Assembly: GCA_011763485.2 (NCBI GenBank)
Contig: JAANSK020268158.1
Location: 1-32,928 of the forward strand
Length of the DNA: 32,928 nucleotides
Origin: Isoetes engelmannii
Taxonomy: Eukaryota > Streptophyta > Lycopodiopsida > Isoetales > Isoetaceae
Reading direction: 5' to 3'
In this document: positions 10,756 through 21,330 of the stretch, piece by piece
Numbering within the stretch: the first letter of the stretch is position 1
Layout of the letters: each line of letters opens with the position of its first letter
Program-made: the position numbers and the translations under genes
The notes under the pieces: generated by a model
The model's input: only the letters and a program-made list of their open reading frames with translations
Told to the model about the DNA's origin: nothing
Database searches by the model: none

Positions 10756-11267
10756 AAAAAAAAAAGAAAAAAAAAACATTTATATGCCCGGACTTCAACG
10801 CGCTCTCCAATCTAGTTGAGGATGAGCCGGCTGTGTATTTCCTTGTCTTCTGTTCGCTCTATCGCTTCTCCTTCGCCATAACTCGCCGCTGTTGCGTGCC
10901 CCTTTTCTCCACAACGCTCTCAGCACGTAGATGTTTTCAAAAGGCCCTTGTAAATTTAACCCATTCTCAGAAGTTTCCCTCTCGCCCCCTTTGCATTCGA
11001 ACCTTTACTTTGTCTGTTTAAATTTAGTTTCTTCCCTATCTCCTCCGGACTCCTCCTAGCCGGATTATCCTGGTTTTTATTGTTTTTAGCCGGTTTGGCT
11101 GGTCTATTTTTATTGGGTTTCAATTGGGTTTCAATTGGCAAAGCACTCAGTTGATTTGAAGCTTTTTGGCTTGGCTTGCTAATCGGATTACAACAGAAAT
11201 TTCGGTATCTCATACTCGTTCTACATCAAAGTTCTGGCCTTGTATATCTTCATTGGTAAGGTCTGAG

Positions 11268-12951
11268 ATGGCTGATTATGTGGTCTTAGATGTTGATCGG
11301 CTCACGGCTTTACCTACGGCCGCGGATTCTTCTGTAGAAGAAGTAAAGACAACTTGTAAAGCCTTCCAAACTTCTCAGTCAATCAGTGAACATGTTGTGC
11401 TTGTTCCGCCAAGGGACGAGCCTTGGGTTGAAGATCCCTCTGTGGCCTTGCTATCTGGAGATGGTAGTGGAACGGATAAAAGCTTGGTTGAATGCAGAAT
11501 ATGCCAGGAAGAAGATGAAGTTGGAAATCTTGAGAGTCCCTGTGCTTGCTCTGGTAGTGTAAAAGTGAGTACATATTTTTTCTCATGTTGTATAGACCAC
11601 ATAGAAATACGAATTTACTCTTATGCTGTTGGATATTGCATCAGTATGCACATCGTAAGTGTGTCCAGCGCTGGTGTAACGAGAAAGGAGACACCATCTG
11701 TGAAATCTGCCAACAGGTAAGAATTAGCCTACAATTTGGTTATGTTCTCTATAAGGCTGTGATAAAAGTGGAGGCTGCTAGCAGTGGGATCTTTTCTGCT
11801 AATAAACAGTTCATTTCATTTTGCTAAGTCAATGTATATGGGCTGTAAGTTTTTATTTAATATCTATCGTTGTTATTGCAATTGCAGCCTTACAAGAATG
11901 GTTACACAGCACCACCTAAACCACCACAAACTGATGATCTTCAAGTTGAAATCAAGTAAGTCTCAACCTGGTGACAGCATAAGTTGCTATGAAATAATTT
12001 AAATTTGTAACCAAATAAATTCAACCAAATGTATAAATTCAGATGCTTAAATGGCATTAATAAGTTACGAATTTTTCATTTCCAAGTTTCACTTGGTATT
12101 CTAATTTTTTATATGAATTGGGGTCTCTGAACAGTGATGACTGGGGAATTACTGGTGCCCATCAACTGGACTTACGCGATCCTAGAATACTTGCAATGGC
12201 AGCAGAAAGACATTTCCTTGAATCTGATTACAATGAATATGCGGCAGCTAATGCCAGTGGTGCTGCATGTTGTCGTTCAGCAGCTCTTATTGTAAGATTG
12301 CACACTCTCTCATATAGATATTTCTTTTTCAAAAAGACGAAAAGAATATGGGGCGCCATCTCTTGGAACTTTTGCATTTTGTAATACCATGAACAGCTGC
12401 TAGTTCCAATACCTGGCTTTTGTTCTAATTGCACGATTCGCTAAATATATATTTTACGTTGCAGCTCATGGCTTTGCTTCTTTTGCGTCATGCTCTTGCC
12501 ATGGCAGCTGCTGGAGCTGATGAAGACACTTCGACATTCTTCACAGTATGTTTTGAGACCTTGTTGATGTATTATAGTTCTTAAGAACTTAGTCTGATAT
12601 CCGTTGTTTTCTTGGACCAGCTTTTTGTGTTGAGGGCAGCAGGTTTCCTTTTGCCATGCTACATCATGCTTCGTGCATTAAATATTTTGCAACGACGGCG
12701 TCAACGGCAGGTGAAAATTTTGGTTTTATGTGGTCTTGCACAAAATGAAGGTTCAGGAACACGTGTTGTGGTAATAATGTTCATGTTGAGAATGTAATAT
12801 GTACTAATGCTGTTTGATGCTTTGCATGCAGGAGGCAGCACTAGCAGCAGCAGAAGTTGCAATCCTACTTCAAGCTGGTCAAGCAAGGGGTCCTCGTTTT
12901 CCGTTATCTCCTGCAGCTCAAACCCAAGAGGTTCCAGTTGGCACGGGCTAA
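11268..12951 (+). CDS. RINGv (MARCH-type) membrane E3 ubiquitin ligase, seven exons
   Basis: Coding exons are 11268-11564, 11645-11716, 11888-11955, 12135-12291, 12465-12545, 12621-12710 and 12832-12951, all with GT-AG introns, giving 294 residues. The C4HC3 RINGv domain spans residues 76-121: C76, C79, C92, C94, H102, C105, C118, C121, with W109 between. It is split by the first intron just before YAHRKC. Two hydrophobic segments follow (about 190-217 and 226-245), then a basic QRRRQRQ stretch and an alanine-rich tail. This layout matches plant RINGv proteins with a C-terminal membrane region. The predicted role is ubiquitin transfer from an E2 to membrane proteins; the substrate is unknown. 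An in-frame ATG at 11166 exists, but MADYVVLDVDRL resembles family N-termini, so 11268 was chosen. Confidence 0.92.
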
Positions 12952-13117
12952 AAATTGGCGACAACAAAGTTGCCATTTCTATCTCTTCTGTAGTGTAACG
13001 CTGCTACGATTAGATTTTCTTGAGTTCCCAGAAAAGCTAAATTTGAATATACGGGACTCAAAATGCAGATAGCAGTCTTTGATGTAAATAATGAGCATGC
13101 TGGGCCAAGTTAACGGG

Positions 13118-13123
13118 AATAAA
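13118..13123 (+). terminator. Candidate poly(A) signal of the RINGv gene (AATAAA)
   Basis: AATAAA lies 167 bases after the stop codon, a usual distance for a plant 3' UTR. The processing site itself is not visible from sequence. Confidence 0.5.
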
Positions 13124-13149
13124 ACTTGAAGCATGCTGCATATTCATGC

Positions 13150-13720
13150 CCTTTATGGGGCAGACCACACCACTGTTTCTTATGAAGCATATTTCATATA
13201 TGAACAAAAGTGGTGAATTATGAGCACATATATGTTTCATAGGATAGAATTGCTGCTGAAAGTTTGTAAAATTATAAAGTTATGGGTAATAGCCATTCTG
13301 GAATAGGATCATGGCAATTTATGCTGGGCCCTGGTTTGGAAGCAGAATCACATCTGTAGGATATTGGGTTCAATAAAGGACATGAAAATCCTTCTGCATG
13401 TTATTTAGCAACATTAAAAAGTGATGGATCAGAAATGTTTTCTTGAGCCCAAAGCCTATAGAATCATTAATTACCGGCAAGGTGCAGAAAGATCTGATAC
13501 ACATTCATATTTTTAATGGATTAAATTTGCAAATGTCTATTATGATTGACATGCTCTGCCCAACTAATGATTCGCCTAGTCACGACAAGATTTTTTTTGT
13601 ATATACTGTTATGAACAGTATTCCACATGGTTTATTTCTTGTTATTGTCCGTTGTTTTTGTCCTTGATTATTTCAAACTACAGGCTACGTGCACAAATCC
13701 AAAACATATACAACTCAACT
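13150..13720. other. Spacer after the RINGv gene
   Basis: This is AT-rich intergenic sequence with short open frames only (for example 13443-13667, plus strand, no recognisable domain). Nothing further could be supported. Confidence 0.4.
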
Positions 13721-13724
13721 GTTT

Positions 13725-13970
13725 GGAAATCATTGCATGTTGTAATGTAGCATTTATTGACATTTTTGAAATTGCAATGTAGCATTTGTTGTACATGAAA
13801 ATTATTGCATGTAACAATGTAGCATTTGTTCATTTTCAAAAATTTTGCATGCAGCAATGTCGCATTTCAATAAATTGTATATCAACACTGTTGCACGTCG
13901 CAATGTAGCATTCGTTGACATTTTCAAAATTGTCGCATGTAGCAATGTAACAATTGTTGACATTTTCAAT
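13725..13970. repeat. Degenerate minisatellite, unit about 45 bp
   Basis: About five or six diverged copies of a unit close to GCATGTAGCAATGTAGCATT followed by TGTTGACATTTTCAAAATT. ATGTAGCAT recurs further on at about 14308 and 14466, outside the array. Confidence 0.65.
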
Positions 13971-14104
13971 AATTAGTAGACTTCGAAGGACGAAGGAGAA
14001 AGGGAAAGTGAGGATATAAGCTTTAGTCGTCCTCCAAGGCTAGGCGAGTCTTGGCAAGAAGAGATATCTTTGCTTCCTCTACTTAGAGGAGAACCTTCTA
14101 AGGA

Positions 14105-14131
14105 ATAAGAATAAGAATAAGAATATGAATG
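14105..14131. repeat. AAGAAT microsatellite
   Basis: A short run of AAGAATA-type units followed by TATGAATGAATAAG. It creates a serine/tyrosine repeat in the minus-strand frame, which I read as an artefact and not a gene. Confidence 0.7.
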
Positions 14132-14169
14132 AATAAGATTTTTATCGTTCACGGAGGCCAATTGGCCAC

Positions 14170-14224
14170 GGAAGGATGGAATGAAATGGCATTGAACCTT
14201 CTAGGGAAGGATGGAATGAAATGG
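14170..14224 (+). repeat. Perfect 20-bp direct repeat
   Basis: GGAAGGATGGAATGAAATGG occurs at 14170-14189 and again at 14205-14224, 35 bases apart. It looks like a small local duplication. Confidence 0.8.
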
Positions 14225-14229
14225 TATTT

Positions 14230-14880
14230 TTGACACACTAGAGGCACACTATGTTCCATGTGAGTGAGGTCTCATAATCAACTTACAAAGTCGGCCAAAA
14301 CATCATTGTAGCATTTGCAGACCCTTTTTAATGCATTCTAGGTATAGAGATTGACAACACCTAGATGAATGTTGTGTGGGTGTGTGTCTATTGTAGATCA
14401 TACAACATTCTAATTGTCCATGTCATACTTAGCGTGGTAGCTTCAAACTTGGCCAAAACATCAAATGTAGCATTCATTAACTTATTTAAGGTGTAGAATA
14501 GTTCCATCCTAAAGTAGTGTGTGATGACCGTTGAGGATTCCATCTTCCTGAATTCTCAATGACAATTATCTGACCATCACAACACTTGAAGGCTAGAACT
14601 ATGTAATACCATTTTTTAATATATTTTTTATATAGAGGATCGACCAGCTGTAAAGGAAGATGTTGAGGATGTGACCACCTTTAGAAGGAGAAGAAGAAGG
14701 GCATTTTGAGGCCCACATGTCTATGAGATGCACATGCAATACCAATATGCTGTTGGTTCTAGAGGATTATGTCGGAATTCATGTGTCTCCTTTCCTATGT
14801 GATCTCTTGAATATGAGTCTGACTGACTACCTATGTTGGGTTTAGAAGTTAAACAAATACGAAAAAAAAGACCATAACAT
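14230..14880. other. Spacer downstream of the small secreted-peptide gene
   Basis: No gene is supported. The sequence is AT-rich and ends in a TATATTATATA tract that overlaps the 3' region of the minus-strand peptide gene. Confidence 0.4.
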
Positions 14881-14881
14881 G

Positions 14882-14887
14882 TTTATT
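14882..14887 (-). terminator. Candidate poly(A) signal of the secreted-peptide gene (AATAAA)
   Basis: On the minus strand AATAAA lies about 70 bases after the stop codon at 14957-14959. Together with the TATA box on the other side it frames a short transcription unit. Confidence 0.5.
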
Positions 14888-14956
14888 GTTATATTATATA
14901 TATTATATATATTGATGTTCTATTATATGTTCCTTTCGAACATGAGAGAGTGGAAC

Positions 14957-15563
14957 TTATGGAGTGGAAGCAATATAGTTGAAGGGAGATGGTTTGCAAT
15001 AAGAAGCTCCAGGGCAATCTAGCTTTGGTCCTGTAGGCTTGGCACTTGGATCTGTATAATCCATGGAAGCAAATCTCCTCTTGCATTTTTCATCACATTC
15101 CAAATGTGGTAGCCCTTTGTAAAAGAATCCCATCATTTTTCTGGCACTTGCTTTTGCATCCTGTAAAAAGGAAGAAAGGGAGCGTTAAGCATAATTGAAT
15201 CTTACAAGCAAAAGCAAAGCATCATTCCACATTATTTCGTGCAAGAAAAATGCAGAGCATCATTCTCGAGTTAAAGCCAGCCTTAGTGATGAAGCATTTC
15301 TTAAATTTAATGTGATACTGATTGTCTAAGCTATGTTGATTCATGTTAAACGTACCAAGGCATGGGTATTCTCTTTAAGTCCTGCATGGAAAGGCAAGTA
15401 AAATGTGTTAGAAATGTAAACCAAATATTCCCAAAAAAGGGAATAAACCTAAAAAGGGAATTAAATTTAAAAAAAGATCTGAGGAAAGGATCTTACCGGG
15501 GCTGGCAAAAGCAGGAGAAGATGCTGAAAGCAGGATGATGAGGAAAAAGACAGACAGCTTCAT
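14957..15563 (-). CDS. Small secreted peptide precursor with PSY-like motif, three exons
   Basis: Coding exons on the minus strand are 15497-15563, 15356-15381 (26-nt microexon) and 14957-15160, joined by GT-AG introns of 115 and 195 bases, giving 98 residues. Residues 1-20 (MKLSVFFLIILL through AFA) form a clear signal peptide with cleavage expected before SPG. The mature part is basic, with four cysteines (ECDEKC and DCPGASYC) around MDYTDPSAKPTGP. DYTDPSA matches six of seven residues of DYGDPSA, the start of the sulfated peptide PSY1, and Asp-Tyr is the plant tyrosylprotein sulfotransferase context. The later HDP part of the PSY motif is not conserved, so family membership is a proposal. 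A different cysteine-containing secreted peptide is the alternative. The gene structure is well supported; the function is not. Confidence 0.75.
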
Positions 15564-15609
15564 TTTGAGAAGGGCTAGATGGTCGATCGATGGGTAATAA
15601 ATTTGAGAC

Positions 15610-15617
15610 TTATATAG
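15610..15617 (-). promoter_or_regulatory. TATA box of the secreted-peptide gene
   Basis: The minus strand reads CTATATAA, 47 bases before the ATG at 15563. With transcription starting about 30 bases downstream, the 5' leader would be short, near 15-20 nt. This supports the chosen start codon. Confidence 0.6.
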
Positions 15618-15883
15618 CTCTTTCTTTTCACGAAGAATGGTATGTATGTCTACGTTTCATACGAGAAAATGGGCTTCACGGATTCGAACGGAGATATGCA
15701 GGATCTTCGCTGGAATCGAGCGTTTCGTTCATCCCGGACATCAACTTTTGGCTTCACGGCTGATTCCGGGAATCGTAAAGTTGAATTTCTTGTTTTTCTT
15801 TTAGACATGCCACATCAGCATGCATACCAAGTTTGGTCTTGTATCCATTCTGCTGCAATTTCTATATATATTGATGTATTTAT

Positions 15884-15945
15884 CCATCTACCTTGACTTC
15901 CCATTGTACTAGTTTCCCAGTTAATATAAATCGTCTCTCGTTCTT
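15884..15945 (+). repeat. Dispersed 62-bp repeat, copy A (retroposon-like 3' end)
   Basis: This copy matches 22533-22594 at 57 of 62 positions, same strand. It begins CCATCTACCTTGACTTCC and ends CGTCTCTCGTTCTT, directly followed by an A-rich tail. A conserved end followed by A-rich sequence in both copies suggests the 3' terminus of a SINE or LINE family; the body of the element is not recognisable here. Confidence 0.65.
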
Positions 15946-15949
15946 AAAA

Positions 15950-17350
15950 AAAGAAAATCTATCTATTTATTAATGATCCCATGAATAAGATACGTCGACG
16001 TGTAGGCAAGTTTGTATGCATGCCACCTCAATGCTGGTCCTCTAGCAGAGTAGATCAAACAAGCTGCCTTTAGAGGACCACTATTAACCCCCTTGATGTT
16101 TGTTGCCTTGCTTTAGGAGGAGGCAACTTTTCGCGCTAACATGCATCTCAAGTCTGGCTAAGCTGTACCATCCTCACAGGACCACATCATCATTACAAAA
16201 GCCAAGCAAGCATGTGTTGTAGGGACCAGTTGAAGATGTTGATACTTGATAAACAAATCCTATTAGAATTTAGAAGAAAAAAAGGAAGAAGAAGAAAAAG
16301 AAGAAGAGCCAGAGATATACCTCTCTCATGTGCCCCTGAGGAGAATTATAAAATATTTTTACTATCTACTTTATCTTCGGTTTGTCTTCAAATTTGAAAT
16401 ATTGTCCACCACCTATCAACAATGTTGTGCAAGTTTTACCTCCTATTTTCCACTAGCAAGATGATACTAAGAAAGTGATTGCATTTATATATATTCTAAA
16501 AGTTGCTAGTGGGAAAGCAAATTTTCAACCAGAATGTCTACAAGGAAGAGTACATATTTACTAACGTAATAGAGCTATTTGATAGGATTGTTCCTATGTT
16601 ACAACTAATTTTGTCTAGGAGAGAGTGAATGTGAATGTGACCCAAAGATAATAGGTTTTGTCGTAAGCAAACAACGAATTCAATGTGCCTACTTTACAAT
16701 ACATCCATGAATTCTAGCATCACAGCGAGGGGTTTCTTCTGTAATTTTATACACTTGTTCCCTATTTAATAAGATTTATTGGTCGTATATCACGAGGCCT
16801 AGTAATTAGTACTTCTAAAGTGTGCATTGTATTCTATTATTTAAAATCCATGTTCCCAATGGTTTACCCCTTTTGTATTTATCTCTATGATTCTTCAAAA
16901 ATGGCATGCATGCAAGGCTCGAGCCGTTTTACTTCAGGGTTAGCTGAAGCATTTTAGGTATTTCCTAGTTGTACGGGAGCTTGGCCAAGCATCACCCATT
17001 CTATTGAAGGCTTCAATCGAGCTATTGTATGCAATATTTCAAGGCTGTTGGAGTGTGGCGATCTTTTTAACAACAACTCCTTTAGCAATCTCTGCCGCAA
17101 TCCCTTCAACCGAATCCCTACGTGGCTGCAAGGTACTTGAAGATATTTTGGGTCTATATGCGTAAAAGACAATAAGACTCCATTATGCCCTTTCCTCCAG
17201 TCATATGTCGTCACATGGCATTTTTAGCCTACTTTCTTTTCCGACAACTACATTTTAATAACGCTGTGTTTTTTGCATGATGTTTTTTGCTCTAACCGTC
17301 GGATTGCTGACACCTGGCGCAGAACGGATGTCCAACTTTCTTCCACGTTA
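15950..17350. other. Spacer without a supported gene
   Basis: This is AT-rich sequence with a purine-rich AAGAAGAAG tract near 16275-16310. The minus-strand open frame 16954-17214 (86 codons) and the overlapping plus-strand frame show no domain; I do not support either as a gene. Confidence 0.4.
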
Positions 17351-17352
17351 TT

Positions 17353-17451
17353 GAGAAGCCCATTTAGTGGGCTTTCCTGTTGTGTCAACCTGTCTCCGTG
17401 CTACCGCGTTTCGGCAGGTTTCAGAGCAGGAAAGCCCACTAAATGGGTCTC
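17353..17451. repeat. Foldback with perfect 21-bp arms
   Basis: CCCATTTAGTGGGCTTTCCTG (17359-17379, 21 bases, split here as CCCATTTAGTG + GGCTTTCCTG) is exactly complementary to 17427-17447. Pairing extends inward (AACCTG 17387-17392 with CAGGTT 17415-17420) and outward (GAGA 17353-17356 with TCTC 17448-17451 around a two-base bulge). The RNA would be a hairpin of about 100 nt. It may be a small foldback element or a small-RNA precursor; nothing in the sequence decides. Confidence 0.8.
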
Positions 17452-18229
17452 GAGGGATCCACCTTCTTAGTAAGGCATATGCCACCTGCGTGTATAGGGT
17501 GGTAAAACAACCCCTCTGTATGCGCTATTTTTAGATTAAAAACTCCTACTGTACGATATTTGAATATTGCTATAGACATAACCATTCCCGAACTTATACG
17601 TCATTTTCTTGTTTAAAAACTCCTCCTGTATACATTAATTGTACGGCAAAAAAATGCCAAGAATTTTTTTCAATCTCAAAACAACGGCCCTCTCCGTATA
17701 ATATGTCTTTGCATTCCCCGCCATATAACCCCTCCCATTCATGTATGAATAAGGAAAAACCATACTTTTTCATTACGTATACCAACGGGGGAGTCCTAAA
17801 TTTGAACCCCTCCCAGCCATGCATGTGGCGATTAGAAGGTCTTATAGGTGACTCCCCCTTGAAATGGGCTTTCCTATATACGAAAATGGCATGCTTATTT
17901 TCAGTCAATATAACAGTGGCAAAGAAGGTTCATTTCAGGATTCTATAGGGCCATCCTTCGCCTCGTTTCAAGTTGAACTTCAGCATTCTGTTGTCATGTA
18001 AAGCTATGGTGAAACAAGTACCTTGAAGTAGTCGATTTGCAATGAGAGACTTAAGATGTAAAATATCATCCTTATTACATGGCTTGCAGTGTAGAGTGAT
18101 ATTGATGTCAGACTGGACAGATAATCACTTTCGGGTATTCTTATCACTTGCGAAAAACTGATGATTCTTATTGCTTGGTGCTACTTGAAGTGGGACAGAA
18201 AAATCAGAAGACTCTGAAGAAGGTAATGC

Positions 18230-18840
18230 GGTGCAATATCAGTGCCTTTAAAGAGATTGCATTAAGAACATAAGAGCTAGCCGACACTTTGTTCAAATTT
18301 GGCTGAGATTTAGCCTCAACAACACTCACAAGCGATGATGACAAGGCCATGCAGTTGGAGGCCATGAGCAAGCTGAAGAAATATGCTAACAAGTATCCAC
18401 TCGGACTTAACGCATCCCGACCACGTAGATAGACTTTTCAGGTCTACAAAAGCTATATGTATTAGTAGAAGATTCGACAAGCAGCACTCAATAGAAATTG
18501 CAAATTCGATGATTGAAAATCTTGGACAGGTGCTAATGCCTGCTGATGTAGTACCTTCTGATAGGAAAACAAGTTTTAATCTGGAATAAGCTGGACAATT
18601 TTATCGACAACCTCGACATCCACTTCATGATAATAGACGGTCAACACTACATAGAGGCCTAAAAGGTTCTGGTTAGGCAAGCCCAGAAAATTAGAAACAA
18701 TCAATTCATCAGGCTATATCAGGCCAGGAATTGCCGATTCCTAAGGGGTGCAACAACTGCTACTGAGCTTGTCGAAATCAATGCTCGTATTAACGACATG
18801 GTAAGACATTCTTATACAAAAGGTACGCATGTTCTCTCTT
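18230..18840 (+). pseudogene. Decayed coding-like segment, family unknown
   Basis: On the plus strand several frames read like protein but carry stops. One near 18222-18425 reads KEIALRT, ELADTLFKFG, DLASTTLTSDDDKAMQLEAM and SKLKKYANKYPLGLNASRP. Another at about 18590-18800 reads KLDNFIDNLDIHFMIIDGQ, KVLVRQAQKIRNN and RNCRFLRGATTATELVEI. The composition (charged, helical) looks like a soluble helical protein. I cannot assign a family. It is upstream of EXO70 and clathrin fragments in the same orientation, so it may be another captured or decayed host gene. Confidence 0.35.
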
Positions 18841-18843
18841 TTA

Positions 18844-19097
18844 GTATTTCGTATAGTTTAAAATCGCGCCAGACGCGTTTTCCTATCCTGGGACTTTTAT
18901 GCTTTTATGGCTGAAACCAATTAAAGCAAGAGTTTCTTAATAGGAAAATCATGTTGCCTAAATTATTTTAGTATCCTCAACAACTAGATATATTATGAAA
19001 TAGGAAATCGTATTTCTCAAAGTTTGAAATCGCGCCAGGCGCATTTTTCCTGTTCGGAGGCTATCATGCTTTCTGGCTTAAACCAGTTAAGGCATAA
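18844..19097 (+). repeat. Direct repeat pair, about 85 bp, offset 166
   Basis: Copies at about 18844-18928 and 19010-19097 share GTATTTC, AGTTTRAAATCGCGCCAG, CGCRTTTTTCCT and GGCTTAAACCAGTTAA-like blocks with scattered changes. This is a local tandem duplication with diverged copies. Confidence 0.6.
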
Positions 19098-19099
19098 GA

Positions 19100-20250
19100 C
19101 AATTACGAATTACTTCCAAAGGTACAAGTCCGTTGTAGAGGATAATTATCACACACCTCACTCCAATATCTGTTCAAACCACATCCACTTCATCTCCTCT
19201 GCAAATGAAACGAATTATGCTTCCAAAGAAATAAGACCCATAGTGGCATACAAGTCGTCACTTCATTTTTCAAGCCATCTATAGTAGTGCACAAAACTTT
19301 AGCGCAGTAAGAACTAATAATTAGCTCCACAACTGGGGATTTAGTTTTTTGTTACTTGCTATAATGATTTAGCATGTTGAAATCTATGAAATACCCCTAG
19401 ATTAAGGATTCTTGTTGCACTATCTGGTCTCATAGACTCCAGGGTCAGGTTCTAATTGATGTCATGAAGCTCCGGTTTCTAAATCAATTGCATTATTCGA
19501 TTTTTAGTTATGATGCATCCGGAATGTTTCTATCATAATAAGCAATTAATTACTTTGAGTGAACGACATTGCCTGATGCATGTCTGCTGCTATATATAGT
19601 TTTCATAATCTGCTACTATAAGTTTAAGACCACAATTAAACTATAGTCTACAAAATTGTTCAGTGAGTAACATGAGACATAAGGTGCAGTTTAACCAATA
19701 CATCATACTTTGCATTGGATAGCCAGCTATGCATGACATTATTTCTCTACTTGATGTATAGATCATCTATAGATTGTAGTGTCATTCTCGTGGACTGAAT
19801 GATTTGGCTTTTCTGTTCTCATTTCAGGTGAAGATGTCCCATATTTGCAACGTACAAATGATGTTTTCCAGCCATTTCAACTTGTAATATATCATTTTCA
19901 TCTAAAGATACATGAATCTTGCAAGAAGGGGCTGAGTCTAGCAAGATAATAGTATGGCATTCTTATATTAGAATAACTGTCTGCCAATGATCCACAACAC
20001 AATGTTGTTTTTAAGCATGCAAAAGATGGTGCTTAGTAGCAGACCATGTTATAGAGAGGATATGAACAGTGATAATTAGCTTAGTACTTGATATATGCTT
20101 GCCTCAAGCATTATTTTGCCAATTTCTCCCATTCTCAAATTTTATTTATGCAGTCTTATCTTGGGTTTAAGGTTTCATGGAGTTCCTTTGGAGCATTGGA
20201 ATTATGTTCCAAAGGTGTATTTAATTAAAATGGGACAAATCTGGCAATTT
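19100..20250. other. Spacer inside the diverged inverted-repeat region
   Basis: Mostly AT-rich. A stretch near 19828-19950, preceded by TTCTCATTTCAG, reads EDVPYLQRTNDVFQPFQL and could be a relic exon, but no family is recognised. Nothing else is supported. Confidence 0.35.
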
Positions 20251-20660
20251 GGGAATTCATCAAGGGGGGTTCATAGTGGCAAACCATACATGACTAGTGA
20301 ATGACCCTTAGGGGGTTTTTTCTACATCGAAACATACATATACTCATACATTGAATATGATTTTTTCTTTTTATTTACACCATACCAAGTATGGGAGTGG
20401 CTCTTTGATCTTCCAATGTCAGAGGGATCTTGTACCTTTAGTCTTCATATTTGTACATAGGAAATAAGTACTTATATGGGAGGGGTATATTTACCACTGA
20501 CAAAAATGCATGTATAAGTATGGCGGGGCTTCAACAATTATAAAATTATGAGACCTTATGGGAGGGGGTTTTCTACATGAAAATGTGTATACAGGGGGTT
20601 TCTTCTGATCCTGTGCACGCAGATGACGTGTCCCCTGTAGCTTAGGTGCATCCCCTGGGG

Positions 20661-21130
20661 AATTCATGGCTTTTTTGGAGTGCTCATAAAAAATCGACCT
20701 GGTTTTGTTGAATACTATTGTTTTTGTGATGCATGTTAGATCATCTAGAACTTGATAATATATTTCAATTTACATCCAAAATCATATAAATATTAGATGA
20801 TTGGCAGAGAGGCCTACCTCTTGTTGATTCTAGAATTGCATTTTTTCTTTCAAGCACTCCTTCTGGATATAGTGTTGGGGCAGCACTCTTTGAACCATGC
20901 ACACCGTTCTCATTCACTTTGGATTGGTGGGGCATAGATTGAGACTTGTATCTCACGAAACTTTCAAACACAGCTATGACCAACTTTTTGGCTCTACATT
21001 GAAGAAAACTTGACAAGCAATTAGCAAAGAAGGACCTTTGCTGACAGAAGAATGCTTTCTTGCTTTTAGCACAGATAATACAATCCTAGAATCAATTTCC
21101 CTGCAAGTGGCTTCAGAAAGAGTAGCTGGC
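20661..21130. other. Spacer before the EXO70 fragment
   Basis: It contains an 83-codon minus-strand open frame (20765-21016) without a recognisable domain and overlapping plus-strand coding-like text. I do not support a gene. Confidence 0.35.
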
Positions 21131-21131
21131 A

Positions 21132-21261
21132 TTGGAGGATTTTAATGCTAATAGCCAAATCTCTGGCTTAAAAATAGAAGTCACAAAGACAGTGATGCAG
21201 GATGGCAATGTTCATCCACTTACAAGCTACGTTATTAATTATGTGAAATTTCCTCTTCAAG
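21132..21261 (+). pseudogene. EXO70 (exocyst subunit) gene fragment
   Basis: The plus-strand frame reads LEDFNANSQISGLKIEVTK then TVMQDGNVHPLTSYVINYVKF. In plant EXO70A proteins the corresponding stretch is close to DGTVHPLTSYVINYVKFLFDYQ, so the match over about 20 residues is nearly complete. EXO70 is the exocyst subunit that tethers secretory vesicles at the plasma membrane. The fragment ends in CTTCAA/GTATGT, a plausible splice donor at a point where plant genes may have an intron, so it looks like a piece of genomic DNA and not a processed copy. Only about 43 codons remain of a protein normally over 600 residues. No EXO70 text was found downstream; clathrin text begins 70 bases later. 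Confidence 0.7.
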
Positions 21262-21330
21262 TATGTTACCAATGTCTTCTTATGCTAAGGTGGAATCAAT
21301 AAGTGAAATTGAAAGTTTGTTTTGTTGAAG

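Larger units (their letters stand above)
17455..20660. mobile_element. Possible element with long diverged inverted ends
   Basis: About 17480-17900 resembles the reverse complement of about 20260-20640. Examples are CACCTGCGTGTATAGGG versus CATCTGCGTGCACAGGA, then CCCCTCTGTATGCGC versus CCCCCTGTATACACA, and CGAACTTATACGTCATTTT versus CATACTTATACATGCATTT. Identity is only about two thirds and the tips and target duplication could not be fixed. Motifs like GTATACAGGGGGTTT recur several times in each half, as in subterminal repeats. The interior holds decayed coding-like pieces. It could also be two unrelated copies of one repeat in opposite orientation. Confidence 0.35.

Noticed and set aside
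11166-11267. N-terminal extension of the RINGv protein from an upstream in-frame ATG
   Set aside because: The extra residues look like translated leader, while the sequence from 11268 resembles the usual family start; transcript data would be needed to prefer 11166.
15642-15896. 84-codon plus-strand open frame beside the peptide gene
   Set aside because: No domain; it overlaps the promoter side of the minus-strand peptide gene and ends in the dispersed 62-bp repeat.
16954-17214. 86-codon minus-strand open frame
   Set aside because: No recognisable domain and an equally long frame lies opposite; no splice or promoter support.
17594-17948. 104-codon minus-strand and 81-codon plus-strand frames
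   Set aside because: They overlap each other within the diverged repeat arm; composition follows the repeat motifs.
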